Source: Lucifuga dentata
Taxonomy: Eukaryota; Chordata; Actinopteri; Ophidiiformes; Bythitidae
Assembly (NCBI GenBank): GCA_014773175.1
Contig: VXCM01000293.1
Coordinates: 1-64,000, forward strand
DNA: 64,000 nt
Reading direction: 5' to 3'
A model generated the notes under the pieces. It saw only the letters and a list, made by a program, of their open reading frames with translations. It did not search any database and was not told the origin of the DNA. The translations under genes and the position numbers were made by a program. Of this stretch, positions 51,801-64,000 are shown piece after piece. Positions within the stretch are counted from its first letter, which is position 1, and each line of letters starts with the position of its first letter.

Positions 51801-53639
51801 CTGACCACAAACAAATCAGCAAGGTACCAAGGTTATGGAGGCCTCAAGAACATTCTGCAGCAGGGACCAGGTTCTCTGAAGTCCAGCTCCCACTTAAGAG
51901 CCAGGAATTTTGCCATGAGCCACCCTTCTCCTTTTTGTTTTTTTCAGTATTTGACACAAACTGGAGAAACACTTTCAGAATTACTGCAGAAATACTACAG
52001 AAATTCCATGTTATGTCTACGCTACATAGCACTTTGGTTTTAATAGCATTCTAATGCTAAGACTCATGGAAACCGTACTTGGTGAATGCTAACAATCTGC
52101 TCATTACGTCTTTGTTTCTATGACAACATGCCCAAACTTACTAGCAATTACAGCAGTAGGTGCCCACTCATCTCAGAATAGTAAAACACCACAATGTCAT
52201 GTATCAGCTTTTGAAAAAAAAAAGACAATAAGAAACCTTAAATGCATCGTGGAACACAGACCTGCACGTGAGGTGGGAATTTGGCTCAAAATATATTCAC
52301 CTCATCACAAAGCAATTTTAGAAAATGGGATGAAAACCAGCAAGATAAAACTCATCTCTTCCTGTGCACCTGAAGATTTCTCCCAGGAAACCCAGAGGAC
52401 CATATTTACCGAGCCTTTTGCACCTTATTTCAGATGGATTGTGTTACTGCCGTTCCGTTATTTATCAACCAGAAGCGAAAGCCTGGAAGTGCAGTTTGCC
52501 CTTGTTTGAGGTGCATTTTGTAGACAATCAGCGACAGGTAATGGCTGTCTCTCATTTATGGATATGCAATGAAAGGAGGATCAAACAAATAAATGGGGAG
52601 ATGTATAGCATGCAAGGCAGGTTTATGTGGAGTCTCCACTTCTGACATGCAGGTAAAGATGTGAGCAGGTATAATAAAAGAAGAATACTCACCAACAAAT
52701 GAAGCAAGGAGATAAAGAGTTGTAACAAAGATTGTTCCTTAGATAGAAAACAAGAGCATAGCTTGGAAATAAAACGGTAATAATGGGGTCTTGATAATAA
52801 TAATGAGAATATCTTGAAATATTTATAATTTTTGTAATAAGGTCATAAAAACATGATTTGTATTTTATAGCTCTCATGGTTTTTGCTATCAACTGTATTT
52901 GAATTAACTCATCATTATCATAATTATATTGTTGTTCGTAGGTATACCCTGTAATTACAGGTTATATCAACATTATTACCATATTTTTTAACAGATATTG
53001 CTATGACTAAGTTGTACCATTAATGTTACACTGAAATAAACAGCCCATATATATCTTCTGGTGATTATTTAAACACACACGTCCATAATTAAGCATCTAC
53101 AGGCAATATTCTGGTATTCAAAAACCGCAGAGAAAAATGTGCTGATTAATCCAACAGAATCTGCATGAATTCAATTATTCTAAGAAACTGCGCTGACTGC
53201 TTTTCAGTGAAATAATACTTATTAATCTGTGAAATAATACTTATTTGTATTTTTTTCCTGGTTTCAATAAAAACTCTGAAAGGGAAAAATGAGTCTGGAA
53301 GGAAACAAAGAGTGAATGAATGACAGATTGTATAAAGAGTGAAAGGACAAAGAAAGTGCTATTCGTCTCTCTTAATGTGAACAACTCTGCTTCTGAGGCA
53401 TTTAAGAACAGGACTTTAAGTGGTTAGCCATTATTGATGACAGCCATTACTTTTACTGAAACACACACACAGACCACTTGTTTGGGGTCATCAGTCATTT
53501 GTTCTCTTCAATCAACATTTTAGTTTGTCCTCTTCATTCCTCTCCTCTTTTTGTATTTTTTTTTTCTGGATTTGTCTATTACTATTAACTACTAAACTTT
53601 TAAAGATACTTCAAGCTGTGTGCACCCTACTGAATCAGC

Positions 53640-53822
53640 ATCCAACTGGGTCCTTTCTGTGTGGCGTTTGGGCTAAATATGGCTGATTTTTTCAGTGAGA
53701 TTGTTGCATCACTTTTAAAAAAATTGCCATAAATTTTGAAAAATGCCACATGTTGCAATGTTAAGAAACCTCTTATTAAAAAGCCCTGAATCCGTGCTAA
53801 AATTTAATGGGTTCTTCCCTCA
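53640..53822. repeat. Dispersed repeat family, copy 1 (in galt intron 7)
   Basis: 'gggctaaatatggctgattt', 'ttgaaaaatgccacatgttg' 'caatgtta' and 'tttaatgggttcttccc' recur in related form at 57260-57600 ('gggataaatattttcttc', 'ttcttccttggtccatgct') and 60920-61190. I recall this as a common teleost repeat. Confidence 0.5.
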
Positions 53823-54280
53823 GTCAGACATGCGTGAAGACATAACCTCCTTGGCAGATGTAAACTTTAGAACCAAGGTGGAGAGGGAACAGCGAGATAA
53901 GAAACAGCGTTGAGACGGAGGAAGAGGAGGATGGACTAAAGTGGACCCTGCTCAGACTGCAAATCCCACAGAGTTTTATTCCATTATGCTGGAAAGTTTT
54001 TGTTTCAAAGAGGAGAGAGAGAGAGTCTCCTGGAAGAAGAACCCCCATTCGATCTCCACCAAACATTGCAAGCACTGCACCAATTTACTGTCCTAACCTC
54101 AAGTCAAGCAAAAAGAGCCACACGCAGGCAGACAAGGACAATTTACTGCCAGGCAGGCTTGCAAACACACACGGTCACGCACACACTTCTGCTTTGGCTC
54201 TGATTCTGTAAAGGTCAGCGCCCATAAGCAGCTGCCTCTGAGATTTGAGTGTTTACTGTGTTCCTGAAATCTTAACACAC

Positions 54281-54306
54281 ATGCACACACACACACACAC
54301 ACACAC
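54281..54306. repeat. (CA)n microsatellite
   Basis: Pure CA run. Confidence 0.95.
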
Positions 54307-54451
54307 CTAGTATCAGCTTATTCCCTGAATGGGTTACTGGGCTGTCTGACTTCTCTTTTCCTCATTACCTGCACATCATGCCGTCTGTCTTTCCTCTTGT
54401 CTGTTTGTTTTTCTGCTCATCTTCTCTGTCCTTTTTCTGATCTTACTCACT

Positions 54452-54456
<5 letters not shown>

Positions 54457-54495
<39 letters not shown>
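54457..54495. repeat. (CT)n microsatellite
   Basis: Pure CT run. Confidence 0.95.
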
Positions 54496-54499
<4 letters not shown>

Positions 54500-54904
54500 C
54501 ATATTTCTACTTCTCTGTCTCTATCTTATCTTGTGTCCCTTCATTTAATTTTATCCTTAATCATCAACCCCATTCACTCTCTCCAACTACTCTTGAAAAG
54601 CCATGGATGACGATAGTTCATTCGTGAATTACCATTAATTTAGGAGTAAAATCAGAGTAGAAAAACCCTCAATTTGAGGCCGACAACAGTACATTTCAGC
54701 TCCAAGTCTACATAGCAGCTAATTAACTAAACAGAGTGATTTGTTGCAAGGAAGTGAACAAAACACCAAAATGAGATGTACCAAAGTGAAGAAGAGGCAA
54801 GCTCATCTTCCATACAATCCACTGATTTCTTAAGTGGCATTATTATCCTCTTGTAATCCAACTGAGCTTTTTCTACTTTTCTCTTGTTACTTTTTCCATT
54901 ATTA

Positions 54905-54985
54905 GACCAGAGGTTCTCAAATCTTCTGAACCAAGTACCACCTCTGAGCAAACTAAAACATCAAAGTAGCACCTCACCAACTGTG
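54905..54985 (+). repeat. Teleost 'ggttctcaaa...aagtaccacct' repeat fragment
   Basis: 'agaggttctcaaatcttctg' followed by 'aaccaagtaccacctctgag' resembles a common fish repeat end. Confidence 0.4.
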
Positions 54986-55733
54986 AAGACCTTATCTACA
55001 GGCTCCCCAGTGTATTTAACTGTCTTCCAGACTGGAGCCTAGGTTGTGCCTGTAGGTTGTGTCCTATTTGTCCCCCATGAGTAATGGAGGACAAATGGGA
55101 TGACAAAAGAGACTTTGGCCTTGACATTTGCTACTGCCTGGTTCACCGTCCATATATTTCTGCCTTAATGCTCAATTATTTGCTTTTTTCACCATAAAGG
55201 ACCCTAGTGCTTCCTCAGGAACCAAGGATCTGAATGTGTGACACAAGGATGTTATGGGATGGACAAGCTGGTGATAGAAGTTAGAAGGACAGGTGAGAGA
55301 TGTGGATATTTTTATTGTGTGGACTGTTGTATCTGAAAAACTCCTGGGTATGTGAATGGTTCACTATTTAATGCCAACTTTTTAAGATCATTAAATATTG
55401 TAGCTAACACATTTTTTTCCTGCTTCTAGTTTATGTTGGTAGACATCAGCTACACATCAGATTATTTATGGCTGTTTTCAGGTGGATTTTAGCTGTGAGT
55501 CCAACCTGAGATTTGATTATATTAAATAATAAAGTAGCATAAATAAGTAATTTCCCCAGAGCTTCAGGTAGCGAGGAGAAAAGTCAAGTTTAATTTTCCA
55601 GTAGAAAGTCAGAATGTTCATTTAAACTTTGCCCCAGGTGTCTGCTTACTAATAAGACATTTGCCATCATGCTTAATGTGTTTGGTGCTGTGATAGGCCC
55701 CATCTGCAATGGCTACTGCTGAAGATGCTCTAT

Positions 55734-55734
<1 letters not shown>

Positions 55735-55786
<52 letters not shown>
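55735..55786. repeat. (CA)n microsatellite
   Basis: Long CA run with one 'aa' interruption. Confidence 0.95.
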
Positions 55787-55789
<3 letters not shown>

Positions 55790-56838
55790 TTCATGCAGGT
55801 TGAAGATGGAGGCCACAGCGTTATGCTAATAAGCATCACTGCTGTCCAATCACATGCAATCACATGCTTCGCTGAGTAAAAGACAGACAGAGGAGACTGA
55901 GAAGAGAGAGACTAAAAAAACGTTTGGATGTAGATGGATGTGAGAGAGAAGCAATGTGGGGAGTCATACAGAAAACTTGTATCTACGAACATTTTAAACA
56001 ATTTCTCTGATGTTGGTGAAAGTTAGCATTATTTTCCATTATCATACAACATAATTAAATAATATTAATGTTCTCTGTTGTGTAGATCCTCTTCAATATC
56101 TCATTATTTTCTATCAAATCACTAACATGTTCAGCAAAATCATCACTTAATAAGTACTTGAAGATATGTTTTGTGGCTTGATTTTCCATATCTGACCTAA
56201 TATGGCATGGTCAGATCTGCTCATCTTCTGATGAACTTTGCTGGACATGACTGAACAGCAACAATACTTTATACTTTTCTTTCACAAACACACATTTGAT
56301 CATAACTCCTGGCCATGCAAAGTTTACTTTCGTTTTAATTTCTCAGTTTGTACTTAAAACCTTTGACCTAAATTCTAAGCCTATACCCACATGCTGCTTT
56401 CAGTCCCTTTTGTCCCACAGTAAGGGAGGAAAAAAAATCACCCTGAGGGAAAAAAAAACAAAACAAAAAAAAAAAAAAAANAAAAAAAAAAAAAAACACA
56501 TGGAGCACTGCCTTTTCTATATGACTGTCAAAAGGCATTCTGGGAGCTGTCAAAATCTCAAACTGAAGTAGAAGTAGAGGCCGGAAGAGGGGAAGTAAAC
56601 AAAATAAGCTCATCAGTATATTTTGAGGCTGAAACTGAAAAGTTATTATTTTGATTTTAGCTTGCCAGTATTTTAGTTTAAGTTGTGCAGATCTCACATA
56701 TTATAGGAATATTCTATGCTGTAGATTCAGCTATTTTTTTTTTTTTTAAATGAATCAAGTCTTCACATCGCTTCTGTTTTTCTTTATGTTTTTCTATACA
56801 TTTGGTTTGTGCATGTGTGTGTGTGTGCGTGTGCATAC

Positions 56839-56961
56839 CTTTTTCTCAGCTTCTTGCTTGGCGTACTGCAGCAGTAATGGTTCTCCCTGTTTCTGATAGT
56901 AAGTTCTCTGACAGCGGTCTGATAGAGCCGGCTCGTTAGGCAGGAAGTTGCTGGCCCACAC
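56839..56961 (-). CDS. galt: galt exon 7
   Basis: This exon encodes 41 residues (VWASNFLPNEPALSDRCQRT, then YYQKQGEPLLLQYAKQEAEK, then K), phase 0 at both ends. VWASNFLP follows the active-site HPHCQ of exon 6, and the Leu of FLP aligns with human Leu195. At the position of human Glu202 (E. coli Glu182, a ligand of the second, iron-type site) this protein has Ser in PALSDR. The acceptor is 'gacatcatag', with the pyrimidine tract set back, and the donor AAG|GTATGC runs straight into CA-rich sequence. Confidence 0.96.
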
Positions 56962-57259
56962 CTATGATGTCACAGAGAGCAGGAAGAAGAGATGCAGATG
57001 AGTTGTTAACCTGACAGAAATAAAACTGGGGTTGTGGGTGAGTACTCCACATTGTTTAGGAAACTGAAGGCATAACCAGCATTTTTACAGCCTACCCTGC
57101 AGTGATGATCACATTGGCGTCTTTTTAAATGTGTTTTTCTCATCTTCAAGGTGGCTGTGAGTTTTAACCATTGTACCCCCATGCTGCCTTACAGAGTGCA
57201 AGAGAAGAAACAAAGGACTTAAGTGCAGCATTTGTCAGAAGAAAGTAGTTTTTAAAATG

Positions 57260-57600
57260 TATACAAATCTGGACCAGATTGCATCTAGTGATACTCTATC
57301 ATGGGATAAATATTTTCTTCATTGAGATTAGTAGATTGGTGTATTACTTTTGAAGAAACGGACACAAATATTGAAGAAAAAAAAAAGCCCGTTCTCACAA
57401 TATTAGGGAATCAATTATGTGGATCCAAATCAATGTTGATCCACATCTGGATCCAGATCAACATCCAAAATTGATCAGTTCTTCCTTGGTCCATGCTCCA
57501 TCCTTCCACCAATTCTTCTGAAATTTGCCAAATCCAAACTTTTCGATTAATCCTGCTGCAAAAAAAGTTTAAATGACCAACAAACCAACCAACTAACCAA
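57260..57600. repeat. Dispersed repeat family, copy 2
   Basis: It is related to 53640-53822 and 60920-61190. It ends 'aatcctgctgcaaaaaaag' followed by 'accaacaaaccaacc', like a common fish repeat that ends TAATCCTGCTGACAAACAAAC. Confidence 0.55.
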
Positions 57601-59902
57601 AGGGTGCAGGTGAAAACTTGTTGGAGGTAAAAATACATCAAAAAGGGCTGTTCAAATTTGTAAAGTGAAGTTATAATATCAGATACCAGATACACACTAG
57701 GACATAAAAGAATATTATACACAACCAAAATCTAAAAAAGTGAAGTAAAACAATTCCATTTCCACCAACCTACTTTACTGTTTTCCAAACTGTGTTATGT
57801 TGTAATGCTATTAATTATGGACTGTTTTCAAAAGTCTAAATCTCCAACCATACAATGATATGTAACTAACTAAATAAATAAATAAGGTATGAAGTTATGC
57901 AGTGTATCTAATAATATAATAACGCTTCTGTGTGTAATATGAAGTTGAACCAAATTACAGCTGCGACAATCAGTGTGGAACATTTCATTGTTACCACATG
58001 ATAAATGTTAGAGTAATATTGCTTTTGCCCACATAGAGACACATGCGCACATACAGACCTGGACACACATACACACCAATAAAAGTACCTTCCTGACTGT
58101 GAGTAATTACATCTCTTGAGGAAGCGATTGACACGTTTAAAGCAGCAGAAATTGAAATAATGTTTCTCCATTCATCAGCCACCAGCTGGTATTCTGTGTT
58201 AATCAGCATTCACTCTAAAAGTGAGTGAGTGGCATTTAATCAAAAAAAAAAAAAAAAAAAAGGAAGAAAATACAGAGCTTGATGCTTCAAAACAGAGGAG
58301 TGAGGTCATTTAGTCTCAGGAAAATATTATTCACCTCATACATACACCATTTTCACTCAGACTTTTGTAAAAGGTTTAGATTTGTAATGCAGGCTGTATA
58401 GCCAGAAAGCTTTTCAAACAACGTCCCGAACATCATGGCACATTCAAATTATGTGCTGTATGTTTGCACATTATGGTATTTTAATGGATATAAAAAGAGA
58501 TGAAGGCCACTAAATGGCGGTCTACATTCATAAACTTTCTCCTGTATGTTACTGGTTAACAAAGCTCGGAGTAAGAGCTATTTAACATGCAGGCTTTGTT
58601 CAAATCTGCATCCACACTAATGAACACAAATGCATGCAGGAATATAAACGTGGCACTGTGTAAAATGATGTGCGTGGCATCTTCAGCATAATATTTATTA
58701 GTTATTGCTTCACTGAGGATGTATGTCTTCATCCCTCCTGTCATATCAAGATTCAGATTCATTTGTGCTCATTTGTTTAGATTTTTAGATACATTTAAAA
58801 CATAAAAATAAATAAATAAGTTTACAGACGTCCACAGAGTAGGGGGAAGTGTGTGAGACTCTTTGGCCACCAAGATCAGCTAGATTAGCTCTCCACTGAC
58901 AACAAAAATATGATCTAATTAAAGGCTGGCCCAGTTTTTAGTGTTTCAAGCAGAGATGTGGTGAGTGTTTTCTTTTGTTTTAGTGATTTGACCAGCTAGT
59001 AGCATAATTAGCAGTTCAAAATTTTCCAATTCTTAGACAACAAAAACAAACGTTCCTATTGCTTAAAGTCTGGTTTATCGCATTTCTTCATGTCATTCAA
59101 TTTTGCTACAGGTTGTGCAACCCTAGCAAGAAGTAATAAAGACTTAAAAATTATAAACTTTGAGGGGTTTTATTGAGACCCTGTATGTTTCTAACCCCGG
59201 TAGTATCTGAATTTGTGTACATAATTAGTGCAGTAGAAGTAGAAACCAGCATAAGTAGCTGGCATGGTCACGATCCCAGAAGGACAGAAAGAGAAAGACG
59301 TGGTTAGTGCGTGTAAATACATCTGCCTCCAGACATAAATAATAGTGTGTGCGGACGCTTTTACAGGCCTGCCAGTATCCGTAGCTGTGGCTTTATTTGT
59401 ACACCTGTGTGTTCTGTACACACGGATCCACCTTCTATCCAGGAGCAGACGGCTGATTCTCAAAGAAAAGCAGAGGTAATTCTTAAGCAACGGAAAAAAA
59501 AGTATAGTCCACTTCCACGCCAGAGAAGTTATGAAAGTAAATGGTATTACTTCTAGAAATATTACTAGTTGAGCAGTCGTGTGCTGAAGTGACTAAATAT
59601 GAGTCATGTTAACTTAGTTTTATGAATGGAGTAACAGCTTGTTCCTAATTTGCTGATGATACTTAGAAAGTCCTCTTTCTACTTTAGTTTTAGACTCCAA
59701 GTAATTTCACAATGTCAAACAGCAACCAGACTGAAGATGGATTTGCATGTACAGTACATATACCTCAAATAACATATGTAAATTATCATATAATTTTTTT
59801 AAAAATTATCATATATTATCATATAATTTAGTTTGTGCCAAGGGTTCCACAACATAAAATGGCTACTCAAAATAATTTTACAATGTATAATATGGTTTTT
59901 AA

Positions 59903-60012
59903 CCTGTCCAGGGTGTACCCCACCTCTCGCCCAATGACCACTGGGATCCAGCCCCCCGTGACCCTTAACAGGACAATCAGGGAATAGAAAATGGATGGAT
60001 GGACGGATGGAT
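59903..60012 (+). mobile_element. Teleost LINE-type 3' tail with (GGAT)n
   Basis: 'cctgtccagggtgtacccca' 'cctctcgcccaatgaccact' 'gggatccagcccccc' leads to '(aat)ggatggatggacggatgg'. This order and tail are characteristic of a widespread fish retroelement end. Only the 3' end is present. Confidence 0.7.
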
Positions 60013-60082
60013 AATATTTTTTTTCAAGAGTTCATTATGGACCTACAGTGAATAAAATACATCATGAAGGGCAGATGTGTTA

Positions 60083-60198
60083 TATCATCATATCATATTG
60101 TGTCGTATCGTATCGTGTCATATTGTGTCGTGTCATATCGTGTCGTGTCATATCATGTCGTGTCATATTGTATTGTATCGTATCATATCATATCATAC
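60083..60198. repeat. Pentanucleotide (TATYR/TGTCR)n tandem repeat
   Basis: About 23 degenerate five-base units such as tatca, tatcg, tgtcg and tattg. Confidence 0.9.
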
Positions 60199-60919
60199 GT
60201 CTCTAGCATCACTGAATAGAAGAAAAGAAGTGAACTGACCAGAATGTGAAAATTGCTCTCAGGTTGCTTTGACAACAGGGCCTCCCTTTCTGCATGAAAT
60301 TCCCCGAGGGGATAAATAGCTGTCGAGCAGCAGACTAAATTTTGGAGGAAGTGAATCTGACTCAGCCTCCACCTGGAGGCTAAACAGTGTTCAAATGAAG
60401 ATTAAAAGAGAAAACAGACTCCAGGGAAACATCTGACACTCCTGATGTTACTGCTGACATTACTGCCGTTCTGCTCACCGAGATAGACTGAGTTTTCGTT
60501 TCAGGTGACACTATGATTGGCAAAATTTAATTAAAGTGAGTTTCCACTAAAGTCAAAAGGGCTCTTTTTCAAATTAAATGCTTTGATCCATCATTCAGTT
60601 GCTTTAAACCCTTTGGCACCATCAAGTACCTGTACATTTTGGAGAATGCAGTGTTGAGGAAATAGATGAATCTGTATTGGTTTCCCAAAACTTTAACACA
60701 GAATTTTCAGTTTTTATATGCAATTACTTTTAACATTTTCTATTATTGCAGATGTAGTTGAATTGGCCGTGATGGTCCCATTTAAACATTCCTGCCCAAA
60801 TGGAAACTCCAGTCAAAGAGTAATAAAGGCAAAGCTGCAACTTTTATGTATTTGTTTCTCCTTCTGCTATATGTTACATTAAACGGAAACTATATTAAAA
60901 TAATATATTAAAGATTCAG

Positions 60920-61190
60920 GTGTGCAAACTCCTGGATATCTAAATCAATCAAAAACCAATCCATCATGGGATAAATATGCCGTTTTTTCATTGAAATTGC
61001 TGAATTACTTTTGAACAAATTGACAAAAATACTGTAAAATACCCAATGTTGCAATGTAAAACTTTTTTTTAAGTTTCTAAATCCACCCATGAATATGGGG
61101 TACTTCTCTAGGCCATTCACCACCCTTCCACCACTTTTTTTTCAAAATCAGTTAAGAACATTTTGAGAAATCCTGCAGCAAAACATGATA
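60920..61190. repeat. Dispersed repeat family, copy 3
   Basis: 'catgggataaatatgccgtt', 'attacttttgaacaaattga' and 'aaatcctgcagcaaaacatg' parallel copy 2 (57260-57600). Confidence 0.5.
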
Positions 61191-62060
61191 CACATAAGAC
61201 ACATAACAGTGCTGTTCAATATACAGTATATTTATATATACATTAGTAGAGTTCCCTCAGTCCTCAGCAGGACAGAACAATAGAGACTTGCAGGGATTTG
61301 TTAATTACTCAGTTTTATAGTTTGAACACGGGTTTCCTGCTCCTAAAGGACCCGTCTTCCTTTGTTTGACTTCTCATCGGTTGCTGTCTTGTAGTCTTTT
61401 CATTACAGGTTGTAGGAAACATTATTTGTTTTATAGATTGCTTGGATAGCTGACATGTTTGAGCTATCCATTTTTCTTTTCTTTAAAATTCAACACCTCA
61501 TCCTGTCTACCCTAACTAACCATCTTTCTGTTTTTGTCCTCACACCTCCCGCTAATTCTCTTTCTCAAGTGAACACAGTGAGGCGACGGTTTGACAGGAA
61601 AATGCGTCTTTCTCTCTGTGAGTTACTTGTTAGCCTGCATCACCTCACTGAATACAAACACAATAGATCATGCCAAAAAGTAGGTGTAAGTGCGTACAAA
61701 AAAAAAAAGAAAACATAAAAAATGATATGCACAAACATACACATACACAAAATGTGACAGAAAGTCATTTCCCATTTCACGGCAAAACGTCAATTAACAG
61801 CTTCTGCGCTGAGACTTGTCGAGCTCAAAACTCTTAAATAAATCCTCTTTAACACATCTCAACGTGACTGGAACGTTGAATTCGATGGGGCAGCATCTCA
61901 GAAGTGCAAATTGGACCAGAGTGACAGACAGTTTTGGGCCTAAGTGTTAAGATGATTTGGTATTTAAGTGGTTGTGCTGCACCTTGAACACAACAGCAAG
62001 AGAAGAGATTTGAGACTGGTGAAGGTGGAGTACGGGAGAGAAATTAAGAGGTAATAATTA

Positions 62061-63920
<1,860 letters not shown>

Positions 63921-64000
63921 GTTATCTTGTCTACCAAAATGCTTATCAAATTCTTGTTAAGGGTACTTTGCAATCACATCTATAAACATTTTCTTTTAAA

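Noticed and set aside
52120..52509. Open frame of 129 codons on the plus strand inside galt intron 7
   Set aside because: It lies antisense within a repeat-rich intron and shows no domain, signal peptide or conserved motif.

Overview
The window looks like teleost fish nuclear DNA, probably from a spiny-rayed fish. Evidence for this is Rex3-like LINE tails, many decayed Tc1-like transposons, several dispersed repeats I recognise from other teleost genomes, dense dinucleotide microsatellites, and one vertebrate gene split into small exons by large introns. No bacterial or organellar gene organisation is visible. The assembly contains 18 single-N gaps. Most lie in homopolymers or microsatellites, and two (775 and 50759) are flanked by exact 65-66 bp duplications that are almost certainly artefacts.

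The only gene I can support is galt (galactose-1-phosphate uridylyltransferase, Leloir pathway) on the minus strand. Its last seven coding exons lie at 63840-63711, 62204-62148, 56961-56839, 50368-50236, 48077-47994, 41376-41222 and 40357-40262, with a poly(A) signal at 40128-40123. Together they encode 258 residues, from just before the active-site half of the protein to the stop codon. The first exons and the promoter lie beyond base 64000. Exon phases join perfectly, but the last intron must use a GC donor instead of GT. The gene fragment spans more than 23 kb because introns 6, 7 and 9 are each 5-7 kb and hold transposon debris.

Bases 1-40100 lie downstream of galt and contain no gene I recognise. 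They hold repeat fragments, microsatellites and AT-rich unique sequence. The most interesting non-coding signal is two pairs of unusually similar blocks: 6421-6926 matches 45373-45853 in direct orientation, and 15151-15408 matches 43254-43492 in inverted orientation. One member of each pair is in galt intron 9 and the other is in the downstream flank. Other points worth checking are a set of perfect 13-14 bp hairpins with short loops, an unclassified ~190 bp tandem repeat at 4.1-4.8 kb, CA-rich tracts just inside several galt donor sites, and inverted transposon copies that flank galt exons 8-9.

Exon numbers follow the human 11-exon gene from memory. Transposon family names rest on recalled consensus sequences and visible termini, not on a database search.
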